Below, piece by piece: positions 16,495-24,184 of a DNA stretch of 35,117 nucleotides (the stretch's first letter is position 1; each line of letters begins with the position of its first letter). The notes below the pieces were generated by a model. The model was not told the DNA's origin. It searched no databases and saw nothing but the letters and a program-made list of their open reading frames with translations. Made by a program: the position numbers and the translations under genes. The DNA comes from Nitrospiraceae bacterium (GTDB lineage: Bacteria > Nitrospirota > Nitrospiria > Nitrospirales > Nitrospiraceae), in NCBI GenBank assembly GCA_013140715.1, contig JABFSG010000095.1, forward strand, positions 1 through 35,117. The letters run 5' to 3'.

Positions 16495-16535
16495 TCTGTG
16501 CGAATATCCAGCTGTCCAAGTTTAAGCAAAACATC

Positions 16536-18488
16536 ATGGCAACACGACGACCCTCACAAACACAGGCCCCCAAGAAACGGACAGCCGGACCAGCCGTCAG
16601 GACATCGAAAACACGTGCCCGCAGCGGCCAAGAGCTGACAATACAGCCGGCGGCTGGCAAATCCATTCTGATCACCGATGTCGCCCTGCGCGACGGCCAT
16701 CAATCGCTCTTAGCCACACGCATGCGGACCGAAGACATGCTGCCCATCGCCCAAAAGCTGGACGCCGTCGGCTATTGGTCGCTCGAGGTCTGGGGTGGCG
16801 CCACGTACGATACCTGCCTCCGCTTCCTCAAAGAGGATCCCTGGGAACGGCTCCGTGCGCTACGGGCCGCCATGCCCAACACCAAACTCCAAATGCTGCT
16901 CCGCGGGCAGAACTTGGTCGGATATCGGCACTATGCCGACGATGTGCTGGAACGGTTCATCGAACGGTCCGCTGCCAATGGAATCGATGTCTTTCGTATC
17001 TTCGATGCACTGAACGATATCCGTAATGTCGAGCGAGCCATGCGGGAAGTGAAGGCCTGCGGCAAACATGTCGAAGCTGCCATCAGCTATACCGTCAGTC
17101 CTGTCCACAGTGTCGATCGTTTTGTTGACATGGCGAAACAGCTTGAAGATTTGGGAACCGACACGCTCTGTATCAAGGACATGGCCGGGCTCTTGGCGCC
17201 GCTCGACGCATACCATCTCATTCGTCGAATCAAAGCAGCGGTTAAGGTCCCGCTTCACTTGCATTCGCACTACACATCGGGAATGGCCTCCATGACCTCC
17301 CTTATGGCAATCCTGGGAGGGTTGGACATGCTGGATACGTCCATCTCGCCCTTGGCCGGTGGCACGTCGCATCCATCGACGGAAACGCTGGTAGCCTCGT
17401 TGCGCAATACCCCTTACGATACAGGGCTGGACCTCGCTTCGTTCCTCCCGATCACCGAATACTTCCGCACCGTTCGACGAAAGTATCGGCAGTTCGAAAG
17501 CGAGTTCACCGGGGTCGATGCCGAGATCCTCACCTCGCAAATTCCCGGAGGCATGCTCTCGAATCTGGCCTCGCAGTTGACTGAACAGAATGCGCTCGAC
17601 CGGATTAAAGAGGTCCTGGACGAAGTACCGCGCGTCCGAAAGGAAATGGGCTATCCCCCGCTTGTCACCCCAACCAGTCAGATCGTGGGCACCCAAGCCA
17701 CGCTCAACGTCTTGACTGGCGAACGGTACAAAGTCATCACCACGGAAACCAAGAACTACTTCCTCGGACTCTACGGGCGGGCGCCGGGACCTCTCGATCA
17801 CGACATTATGGCCCGCGCGATCGGGGACGATCTGCCGATCAAGACGAGGCCTGCCGATCGCTTGGAACCTGAACTCGAGGCTACGAGAAAAGATCTCCCC
17901 GCCTCGGCCACAACGGTGGAAGATCAGCTGTCGTTCACCCTATTCCCCTCGATCGCGCGAGACTTCTTTGAGGCGCGCGAGAAGGGAGACCTGACCTTGG
18001 AGCCTCTCGAGAGCTTCTCGTCCAGTGGATCGGCTGCAGCCACCGAGCTCCATTTGGCCCCAGCCGAATTCAACGTCACGGTCCACGGCGAGACCTATCA
18101 CATAGCCGTGTCAGGTTCTGGACGGAAAGTCGACGGCCGCAAACCCTATTACATCCGGGTCAACGACAAGCTCGAAGAAGTCTCGTTGGAGCCGATCCAG
18201 GAAATCCTGGCCGGAGTGCCGGAAGCCCCCGGTCCCGAGGGTGGCGCCAAACGCAAACGCCCCAGACCCTCTAAACCAGGAGACGTGGCCCCACCCATGC
18301 CCGGCCGCGTCGTCAAAGTGCTTGTCGGGATCGATACCCTCGTCAAGGCCGGCACCCCACTCATGATTATCGAAGCCATGAAGATGGAAAGTCAGGTCCC
18401 GGCGCCGATCGACGGAAAAGTAACCGCTATTCTGGTCGCCGAAGGCGACAACGTGAAGACGGATGAGACAGTCATCCAGCTGGAGTAG
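16536..18488 (+). CDS. pycB: Carboxyltransferase/biotin carrier subunit (pyruvate carboxylase subunit B / oxaloacetate decarboxylase alpha-like)
   Basis: 650 residues. After a 42-residue basic leader the HMGL-like TIM barrel starts (ITDVALRDGHQSLLATRMR), with metal/substrate motifs LEVWGGATYD, the carboxylated lysine region CIKDMAG and HLHSHYTSG. The conserved carboxylase domain follows and a C-terminal biotinyl domain carries EAMKMES with biotinylated Lys616. No beta or gamma sodium-pump subunit is present, which argues for pyruvate carboxylase rather than membrane decarboxylase. ATG 16536 is used; the open frame upstream to 16428 lies inside the repeat element and is not family-like. No clear Shine-Dalgarno sequence, perhaps because the element separates it from subunit A. 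Confidence 0.93.
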   Translation: MATRRPSQTQAPKKRTAGPAVRTSKTRARSGQELTIQPAAGKSILITDVALRDGHQSLLATRMRTEDMLPIAQKLDAVGYWSLEVWGGATYDTCLRFLKEDPWERLRALRAAMPNTKLQMLLRGQNLVGYRHYADDVLERFIERSAANGIDVFRIFDALNDIRNVERAMREVKACGKHVEAAISYTVSPVHSVDRFVDMAKQLEDLGTDTLCIKDMAGLLAPLDAYHLIRRIKAAVKVPLHLHSHYTSGMASMTSLMAILGGLDMLDTSISPLAGGTSHPSTETLVASLRNTPYDTGLDLASFLPITEYFRTVRRKYRQFESEFTGVDAEILTSQIPGGMLSNLASQLTEQNALDRIKEVLDEVPRVRKEMGYPPLVTPTSQIVGTQATLNVLTGERYKVITTETKNYFLGLYGRAPGPLDHDIMARAIGDDLPIKTRPADRLEPELEATRKDLPASATTVEDQLSFTLFPSIARDFFEAREKGDLTLEPLESFSSSGSAAATELHLAPAEFNVTVHGETYHIAVSGSGRKVDGRKPYYIRVNDKLEEVSLEPIQEILAGVPEAPGPEGGAKRKRPRPSKPGDVAPPMPGRVVKVLVGIDTLVKAGTPLMIIEAMKMESQVPAPIDGKVTAILVAEGDNVKTDETVIQLE

Positions 18489-19455
18489 CCCAATAGACCA
18501 TTGTGCCCCCGGTCGTGCATGTGGACAGTGGCTCATGGTACTGTTCGCGTTCACCCTCCTGTGCCACATCATGACCGCCTGCTCATCCCCACCCTCGATT
18601 CCAACACAAATTGATGCGATTGAGCGCATGCCCGTCCAGACTATTCTCGTCCGCAACCAACGGATCGCCTATTTGGACGTCGGCACGGGCCCGCCGGTCA
18701 TCCTGATCCACGGATTCGGGGGATCGATGTGGCAATGGGAGTATCAGCAGCACAGGCTGTCACAGCACTTTCGCGTCATCACGCTCGATCTGCCGGGCTC
18801 CGGACTGTCCGATAAACCTGAGATCGACTACAGGCCGGATCAGATGTTGGACTACTTTGTCGGATTTATGGACGGCCTGAAAATCCCACAGGCCACATTA
18901 GTCGGCAATTCTATGGGCGCAGGCTTGGCTATCGGTATGGCGCTGACACACCCAACACGCGTCGGTAAGCTCGTCCTGATCGACGGCTTGCCACAACAGA
19001 TCATGACGAAACTGACCAGTCCGTCGGTCAGGCAGGCCTTAGAAACCAGTGCGCCGGCTTGGCTTGTCTCGTTCGGCAATATGCTCTTCGGCGGACTGAT
19101 GACCGAGTCCGTCTTAAAAGAAATCGTGCATGATCCGGCACTCCTCACACCGGCGGTCATCGAACGATCCAATCGAAACCGTCAACGCCCGGGACTCATT
19201 AAACCCCTTCTGACCGCCAGAGAAAACCTTCCGTTATGGGAGTCGGGATTTGCCACACGCATTGGTGATATTATCCACCCGACCCTGGTGATCTGGGGAG
19301 AAGAGGACCGGGTATTCCCCATCGCCGTGGGCGAAGAACTCCACCGGACCATCAAGGGGTCGCAATTCATCAGAATACCCGCTGCAGGACACATTCCGCA
19401 GTGGGAACGACCGGAAATGGTCAATCTGGGACTCATCACGTTTATGGAACCGTAA
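18463..19455 (+). CDS. Alpha/beta hydrolase, probable lipoprotein
   Basis: 330 residues. The hydrolase core shows HGFGGSMWQWEYQ (oxyanion loop), nucleophile Ser in GNSMGAG, Asp in WGEEDRVFP and His in AAGHIPQWE, a complete catalytic triad. A hydrophobic N-terminal stretch ending MTACSS suggests a lipobox. The start is uncertain: ATG 18463 overlaps the carboxylase gene by 26 nt and gives a 24-residue tail before the hydrophobic stretch; ATG 18535 would start directly at MVLFAF. The substrate is unknown; esterase, lipase or haloperoxidase-like activities are all possible. Confidence 0.88.
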   Translation: MRQSSSWSSPIDHCAPGRACGQWLMVLFAFTLLCHIMTACSSPPSIPTQIDAIERMPVQTILVRNQRIAYLDVGTGPPVILIHGFGGSMWQWEYQQHRLSQHFRVITLDLPGSGLSDKPEIDYRPDQMLDYFVGFMDGLKIPQATLVGNSMGAGLAIGMALTHPTRVGKLVLIDGLPQQIMTKLTSPSVRQALETSAPAWLVSFGNMLFGGLMTESVLKEIVHDPALLTPAVIERSNRNRQRPGLIKPLLTARENLPLWESGFATRIGDIIHPTLVIWGEEDRVFPIAVGEELHRTIKGSQFIRIPAAGHIPQWERPEMVNLGLITFMEP

Positions 19456-19660
19456 TAGGATGCCGACAATCCGCCGGTCCGAATATCGGTATGGGCCTGT
19501 CTCGCACGATGACCCTGCGGAATGGTATGCTCGTGCGCTGTATACATGAGGATCGACGAGTCTCTGCCATGCCGATCGTTCTTCTATCCCTTGCAGGAGC
19601 AGGTACGAACCAACGTATTCTTGTTTAACGAGGCACCGTCACTTCATTAAGGAGGGTATT

Positions 19661-20317
19661 ATGAGGGCAGCACATCAGATGATCGTCGGGACCGCACTGT
19701 GCATGACGCTCGGACTCGCCGGATGCGGAACGACCGGCGGCGCGAATTTTCTCTATAAGAACATCACCGTTGCTGACGGCAGTACTGTGGCAGGGGACGG
19801 CCATACGGTCCTTTTTAAGGGAACCCCCCTCGCCCTCTCGGGGAATGGGATTAAGGTTGGCGACCGCCTTCGGGAGGTGAACCTGACACAGGGAGATCTG
19901 TCGCCGATCTCTATCACCGAAACCAAGGGTAAAGGCAAGGTTCGGATCATCAGCGTCGTCCCCTCTCTCGATACTCCGGTCTGCGAACAGCAGACCCACT
20001 ACCTGAGCGAGAAAAACAAAGGCCTCGATAAGATGGTCGAACTGGTAACCGTGAGCCTTGACACTCCCTTTGCGCAAAAACGATTCGCGGGAGAAGCCCA
20101 CATCAACAACGTGACGTTTCTCTCGGACCACCGAGGCGCCGAATTCGGAGCGACCTATGGACTCTTCCTCAAGGGGCCCCACGTTCTGGCCCGTACCGTC
20201 ATGGTCGTGGACGCCAACAACACCGTGCGGCATCTGCAAATCACACCCGAACTGACTCAGCTGCCGAATCTGGATGAGGCCTTCGCAGTGGCCAAATCAT
20301 TGATTACCGGAAGCTAG
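19661..20317 (+). CDS. tpx: Thiol peroxidase (Tpx-like), lipoprotein-anchored and lacking the resolving cysteine
   Basis: 218 residues. The lipoprotein signal ends LGLAGC (Cys22). The Tpx peroxiredoxin domain follows (FKGTPLALSGNGIKVGDRL; SVVPSLDTPVCEQQT with peroxidatic Cys108; VSLDTPFAQKRF; GAEFGATYG). In Escherichia coli Tpx the resolving cysteine lies in RFCG; here the same place reads RFAG (Ala143), and no other cysteine follows. It should therefore act as a one-cysteine peroxidase needing an external reductant. It detoxifies peroxides at the membrane surface. AAGGAGGG precedes ATG 19661. Confidence 0.92.
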   Translation: MRAAHQMIVGTALCMTLGLAGCGTTGGANFLYKNITVADGSTVAGDGHTVLFKGTPLALSGNGIKVGDRLREVNLTQGDLSPISITETKGKGKVRIISVVPSLDTPVCEQQTHYLSEKNKGLDKMVELVTVSLDTPFAQKRFAGEAHINNVTFLSDHRGAEFGATYGLFLKGPHVLARTVMVVDANNTVRHLQITPELTQLPNLDEAFAVAKSLITGS

Positions 20318-20326
20318 GCCGGAGAA

Positions 20327-20406
20327 AAGGCTGAGGTCCAGGTTGAGGCTGAGGAGAGGGAAATGCACACTTCTCCCTAACCTTAGCCTTAACCTCAGCC
20401 TTCCTT
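20327..20406. terminator. Long purine/pyrimidine hairpin after the thiol peroxidase gene
   Basis: The left arm AAGGCTGAGGTCCAGGTTGA (from 20327) and the right arm ending TTAACCTCAGCCTTCCTT (20389-20406) pair over some 30 bases with small bulges. It starts 10 bases after the stop codon and ends 12 bases before the transhydrogenase ATG, so it probably ends the upstream transcript. Confidence 0.6.
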
Positions 20407-20418
20407 TAGAATGAACTG

Positions 20419-21834
20419 ATGGCCCAATACGATCTTCTCGTCATAGGGAGCGGGCCAGCCGGCCAGAAAGCCGCAGTTCAGGCTGCCAAGCTCGGTAAAA
20501 CCGTCGGCATCGTCGAGCGCAAGCAAGTCGTCGGCGGCGTCTCCACCAACACCGGCACCATCCCCAGCAAAGCCCTCCGAGAAGCAGTCCTCTATCTCTC
20601 GGGATTCCGACAACGCAACCTGTATGGAGCCGCCTATCGTCTCAAAAAGACGGTCACGATTGAAGATCTCGCGTTTCGCTCAAACCACATTATCAAAAAC
20701 GAAATCGGGATCGTGGAAGACCAGATGACGCGTAACCGCATAGATCTACTCTATGGAGAGGCCAGCTTCATCGATCCCCACCGGCTCAACATTCAACAGG
20801 CCGGCACGTCAACCGAACACTATGCCCACGTGATCGTCATTGCAGTCGGGACAGTGCCGACCAGACCGGCCAACATTCCGTTCGATGGTCACACGATTAT
20901 CGATACCGACGGCCTCCTCACGCTCAAACGCCTTCCAACCTCGATCGTCATTGTCGGCGGAGGGGTGATCGGCACAGAGTACGCATCGATCTTAGCCATG
21001 ATCGGCGTGCAGGTCGTTCTGATCGACAAGCGGCCGCGTTTGCTGGAATTTGTCGACGCTCAGATCATCGACGCCTTGCAACGTCAGATGACAGACATCG
21101 GCGTTACGCTCTGCCATGAGGAAGAAGTCGTCGCGATTCGGAAAGATTCCAATGGGCAAGTTACGGTCTCGCTGACACACCGGCCACCGATCACCACCAC
21201 GACACTCATGTATGCCATCGGACGCATCGGCGCAACGAAGTCCTTGAACCTGGATGCCGTCGGCCTCACGCCGGATACACGAGGCCGCATGACCGTCAAC
21301 GACCATTTCCAAACAGCGGTTCCCCATATCTACGCCGTCGGCGACGTCATCGGCTTTCCCGCCTTGGCTTCCACATCCATGCAGCAAGGGCGCCATGCCG
21401 CCTGCCATGCCTTTGGCCATCCCGACCACATAGACACAGACCTTCTGCCCTACGGCATCTATGCCATTCCTGAAATCTCCACGGTGGGACGGAATGAAGA
21501 AGAACTGGCCAAGGCAGGGATCCACTATGCGGTCGGCATCGCCCGCTATCGGGAAATCGCCCGAGGACAGCTGAGCGGCGATGAAACCGGCATGCTCAAA
21601 CTACTATTTAATCACCACACCCGTGCGCTCCTGGGTGTCCATATCATCGGAGAAGGCGCCACGGAGCTCGTTCATATCGGCCAGGCCGTCATGGCCTACA
21701 AGGGAACCATCGATTACTTCATCGATACGGTCTTCAACTACCCGACCCTGGCAGAATGTTATAAAGTCGCCGCGCTCGACGGCATCAATCGTTTACCGAG
21801 GCCCTGGCCGCAGCCGGCGCCAGATGAAGCGTGA
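20419..21834 (+). CDS. sthA: Soluble pyridine nucleotide transhydrogenase (Si-specific)
   Basis: 471 residues. FAD-binding GSGPAG (residues 10-15), a second dinucleotide fold IVIVGGGVIGTEYAS, the FAD-contact motif IYAVGDVIG and a C-terminal dimerisation domain with GEGATELVHIGQAVM match SthA. The redox-active CxxxxC of related disulfide reductases is replaced by STNTGT (residues 42-47) before IPSK, as expected for a transhydrogenase rather than a lipoamide or mercuric reductase. It interconverts NADH and NADPH in the cytoplasm. The Shine-Dalgarno sequence is poor. It starts just after a terminator-like hairpin. Confidence 0.92.
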   Translation: MAQYDLLVIGSGPAGQKAAVQAAKLGKTVGIVERKQVVGGVSTNTGTIPSKALREAVLYLSGFRQRNLYGAAYRLKKTVTIEDLAFRSNHIIKNEIGIVEDQMTRNRIDLLYGEASFIDPHRLNIQQAGTSTEHYAHVIVIAVGTVPTRPANIPFDGHTIIDTDGLLTLKRLPTSIVIVGGGVIGTEYASILAMIGVQVVLIDKRPRLLEFVDAQIIDALQRQMTDIGVTLCHEEEVVAIRKDSNGQVTVSLTHRPPITTTTLMYAIGRIGATKSLNLDAVGLTPDTRGRMTVNDHFQTAVPHIYAVGDVIGFPALASTSMQQGRHAACHAFGHPDHIDTDLLPYGIYAIPEISTVGRNEEELAKAGIHYAVGIARYREIARGQLSGDETGMLKLLFNHHTRALLGVHIIGEGATELVHIGQAVMAYKGTIDYFIDTVFNYPTLAECYKVAALDGINRLPRPWPQPAPDEA

Positions 21835-21950
21835 AGCGTGCCTCATGAAACGTATCTCGGTTTAAGTTTTCAGAGAATGGCCTCGATAACCAGAAACGTG
21901 CAACTCCACGCCCAAACGACGATTCACGAGCGACGATCTACGTAGAAAGA
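21825..21950. repeat. Possible dispersed intergenic repeat (GTGAAGCGT type)
   Basis: The stretch contains GAAGCGTGAAGCGTG, ACGTATCTCG and ACGATTCACGAGCGACGA. Related words (CGTGAAGCGTATCTCG; ACAATTCACAAACGACGA) occur in the same order at 34521-34650. The two could be copies of one intergenic element; similarity is patchy. Confidence 0.35.
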
Positions 21951-21956
21951 GGTCAC

Positions 21957-22625
21957 ATGTCCTTTACAGACCGGTTACGGCAACTCGCCACACCCATCTG
22001 GGATGCCCAACTGATCCATCCGTTCGTCACGGCCCTGGGCAAGGGGACCTTGCCTCAACAGAAATTCAAGTACTACATCCTGCAAGACGCGCGTTTTCTC
22101 GGCGACCTCGCCAGGGTCTTCTCTGCCGGAGCGCTGAGGGCGCCGGATTCAGAATCGGCCCTGCGCCTAACAAAGCTGGCCGAAGACACCATCGTGGTGG
22201 AACGCAGCCTGCACGAGGGATACGGAGCACGCTGGGAGATGAGCGCTAAAGAGATGTCGTCCGTGCCCATGGCGCCGACAAACTACGCCTACACCAGACA
22301 CATGCTTACCGTCGCCAATACTGGTTCGGCAGCAGAGATCCTCGTCGTTGCCCTCCCTTGCGCCTGGATCTACTGCGTCGTCGGGCAGCATCTCTTGAAA
22401 CAGGGTCCGCCCAAAAAGAACCATCCCTATCGGGACTGGCTCATGCTCTACGCTTCGCCTGAGTTTGCCGAGGTCCAGCGCTGGATGAGGGAGAAAGTGG
22501 ATCAATGGGCCAAGACGGCAGGCAAGGAAGAGCAGCGGCGGATGGAAGAAGCTTTTGTGATCAGTTCACGGTATGAGTGGATGTTTTGGGAGATGGCGTG
22601 GAACGAGGAGAAGTGGCCGGTGTAA
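21957..22625 (+). CDS. tenA: TenA-family thiaminase II / aminopyrimidine aminohydrolase
   Basis: 222 residues, all-helical. Key residues fall at nearly the positions known for Bacillus TenA: Asp44 (LQDARF), Tyr110/Tyr112 (TNYAYTRHM), nucleophile Cys135 (ALPCAWIY) and Glu207 (SSRYEWMFWEMAW). The enzyme hydrolyses aminomethylpyrimidine degradation products of thiamine to hydroxymethylpyrimidine, the substrate of ThiD, encoded at 29126 in this window. AGAGGT precedes ATG 21957. A TenA/PqqC-like protein with another substrate is possible but less likely given the conserved Cys. Confidence 0.9.
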   Translation: MSFTDRLRQLATPIWDAQLIHPFVTALGKGTLPQQKFKYYILQDARFLGDLARVFSAGALRAPDSESALRLTKLAEDTIVVERSLHEGYGARWEMSAKEMSSVPMAPTNYAYTRHMLTVANTGSAAEILVVALPCAWIYCVVGQHLLKQGPPKKNHPYRDWLMLYASPEFAEVQRWMREKVDQWAKTAGKEEQRRMEEAFVISSRYEWMFWEMAWNEEKWPV

Positions 22626-22950
22626 GAGGCGGGGCTGCAGGTGGGAGCCCCTGTGCTCGCAGAACGCGCACGATGAAACAGTGCTCGTCCGATGCGCGCA
22701 CGATGGGGCACCCCACCCACAGCCCCTTTTGATGCCACGGCCACAGTGACGGAGAGAAAAAGAGAAGGCCCTCGTTGGACGCGCGCAGTCTGGACCAGCC
22801 CTGCTGCCGGCCCGAAGAGCAACACCGAGCATTAGAGCGCGAAGGGAATAAAGAAACTTTAACAACCTCTGAACCGCTTACCTGCAGTTTCAGGAAGGGA
22901 AAAGTTTATGGTGCCCAAGGATCTGTGGTCCTAGGAAGAAGATTAATCTG
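22626..22950. other. Intergenic region between tenA and the AbiGi-like gene
   Basis: 325 bases without a supported gene. The first 100 bases are the large inverted repeat; the rest shows no clear promoter or coding frame. Composition changes here from GC-rich to more AT-rich, marking the left edge of the accessory patch. Confidence 0.5.
22631..22729. terminator. Large GC-rich inverted repeat after tenA
   Basis: The outer arms GGGGCTGCAGGTGGGAGCCC (22631-22650) and GGGGCACCCCACCCACAGCC (22705-22724, then CCTTTT) are largely complementary. The intervening 55 bases contain two near copies of a CGCGCACGATG word (around 22666 and 22695). It begins 6 bases after the tenA stop and ends in a short T-run, fitting a strong terminator, but the size suggests a mobile or REP-like element. 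Confidence 0.55.
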
Positions 22951-23625
22951 ATGTCTCAAACGAACGCAGCGATCGCGGATAAACTGGCCCGACTAAGCTC
23001 TGACTGCTCTTTTCTCCTCACTCACTTGGTACGTCAGAACAGGAAGCAACCCGATACCAAGGCAAGAGAAATCCTTCTCTCAATTCTCGATGCCGATACC
23101 ACGAGACCGAAGCCGCGTTTGAAAGCATCTCCGGTGGGCTGGTACAGCAGCGTGGCAAACGCTAAAGTCTTCAATCCGGAAACCATCAAATTTAACGGTT
23201 CAATTGAATCGAAAGCAGTTTGTTTTACGGAAAGTACTCTGCAAGGATTGAAAGCACATTGCGAAGTCTTTGATTCAAAGTACGGGATCGCGTTTGATCG
23301 AGACCTGCTGTTCAAGCGCGGCGCAAATCCCTGCCTGAACATTAGAAAATCATTGCTCAAGGAACCAATACAAACTCCAATCGATAAACACTCACGGAAT
23401 GTTTATAACTTCATCCCGTACCAGCTCCAACCCTTCGTCAATATCATTCATGAGAGTTTCGATGCGACGCACGAACGTGAATGGCGTTATCCTGGCGACT
23501 TTCCATTTAAGTACAAAGACGTCTTGTTTGTATTCTGCCCCGAGAAGGATTTCCCGAGGTTTTGCCCAATCCAGTCTTCAGGACGTCCGGTGCTTTTCGA
23601 CTTGGCCTGGCTGGATCGTTTATGA
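22951..23625 (+). CDS. AbiGi/DUF2971-like protein, possible phage-defence factor
   Basis: 224 residues, no signal peptide. The order of motifs AVCFTESTLQGLKAH, KYGIAFDRDLLFKRGANPCL, HEREWRYPGDFPF and KDVLFVFCPEKDF recalls the AbiGi/DUF2971 group (CFTE ... YGI.F ... EREWR), members of which were found in abortive-infection loci. This is a memory-based match. The region is richer in A and T than the flanking metabolic genes and the gene is not part of an obvious operon with tenA, so acquisition by transfer is plausible. The start ATG 22951 has only a weak ribosome-binding site. A small gene follows at 23754. Confidence 0.6.
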   Translation: MSQTNAAIADKLARLSSDCSFLLTHLVRQNRKQPDTKAREILLSILDADTTRPKPRLKASPVGWYSSVANAKVFNPETIKFNGSIESKAVCFTESTLQGLKAHCEVFDSKYGIAFDRDLLFKRGANPCLNIRKSLLKEPIQTPIDKHSRNVYNFIPYQLQPFVNIIHESFDATHEREWRYPGDFPFKYKDVLFVFCPEKDFPRFCPIQSSGRPVLFDLAWLDRL

Positions 23626-23728
23626 TCACTAACTGCTCAGTGCCATGCAAATTAAATGAGGGGCATTGCTTGACTTGATACTTCGCCCACCTCAATTCAA
23701 TTATTAGGAGGGAGTTCAGAAGCGTACG

Positions 23729-23767
23729 ATGACCCGAAGCGAAAAGGCGATTCATGCCGAAGTGTAA
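23729..23767 (+). CDS. Possible 12-residue leader peptide overlapping the next start
   Basis: A short frame MTRSEKAIHAEV has a strong ribosome-binding site (AGGAGGGAG, 23706-23714). It ends 13 bases inside the following gene, whose own ribosome-binding site is weak, so it could couple translation to the next gene or be chance. Confidence 0.3.
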   Translation: MTRSEKAIHAEV

Positions 23768-23984
23768 AGGAGACGAGCTCCGCACTGAATATTCCCGAGC
23801 CTCATTGGGCGCAGGGGTGCGTAAGAAGTACCTGAAGGAGTATCGCCGCGGAACAAACCTGGTCTTGCTCACACCAGAAGTTGCAAGAGCCTTTCCCTCG
23901 GAGAAAGCCGTCAACGACGCACTCAGTTCACTTATCACTGTCGCTCGACGAACAACCAGGTGGAATAGGCGTGGGAAAGAGTAA
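23754..23984 (+). CDS. Small conserved protein, antitoxin-like
   Basis: 76 residues, basic. The sequence KGDELRTEYSRASLGAGVRK, then KYLKEYRRGTNLVLLTPEVA and RAFPSEKAVNDALSSL matches a widespread small bacterial protein type (DELRPEYDF..GVRGKY..RY..GTNLVLL.PDVA..FP....VN.AL) that I recall but cannot name. Such proteins are often found near toxin-like genes, so an antitoxin role is possible but unproven. The start ATG 23754 has AAAAGG upstream; a stronger ribosome-binding site serves an overlapping 12-codon frame. Possible partner: the AbiGi-like gene 129 nt upstream. Confidence 0.7.
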   Translation: MPKCKGDELRTEYSRASLGAGVRKKYLKEYRRGTNLVLLTPEVARAFPSEKAVNDALSSLITVARRTTRWNRRGKE

Positions 23985-24184
23985 CGGACGGCATAAGCAG
24001 ATCGACGACGCGCCAGTACACTCTTCATCGGTTGTCATCACGTTCTTTCACGTCTGCACGCCTTGCATGATAGATCGCCATTCAAAGCCGCTCCTCTTGG
24101 GAACAGACATGCCGCTCGTCAGCTTTGAAACGATGGCCACGCCTGCACGAGCTCATTTTTCCGTGCGTACGGACGCGATCAGCG

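Noticed and set aside
16428-16535. N-terminal extension of the carboxyltransferase subunit
   Set aside because: It is read through the palindromic element and lacks family similarity; ATG 16536 fits better.
16860-17801. 313-residue antisense open frame
   Set aside because: It lies entirely within the carboxyltransferase gene and looks like a frame shadow with His/Arg/Asp-rich, family-less sequence.
22566-22865. Minus-strand open frames after tenA
   Set aside because: They cover the large inverted repeat and have biased Arg/Ser/Cys composition typical of non-coding GC-rich sequence.
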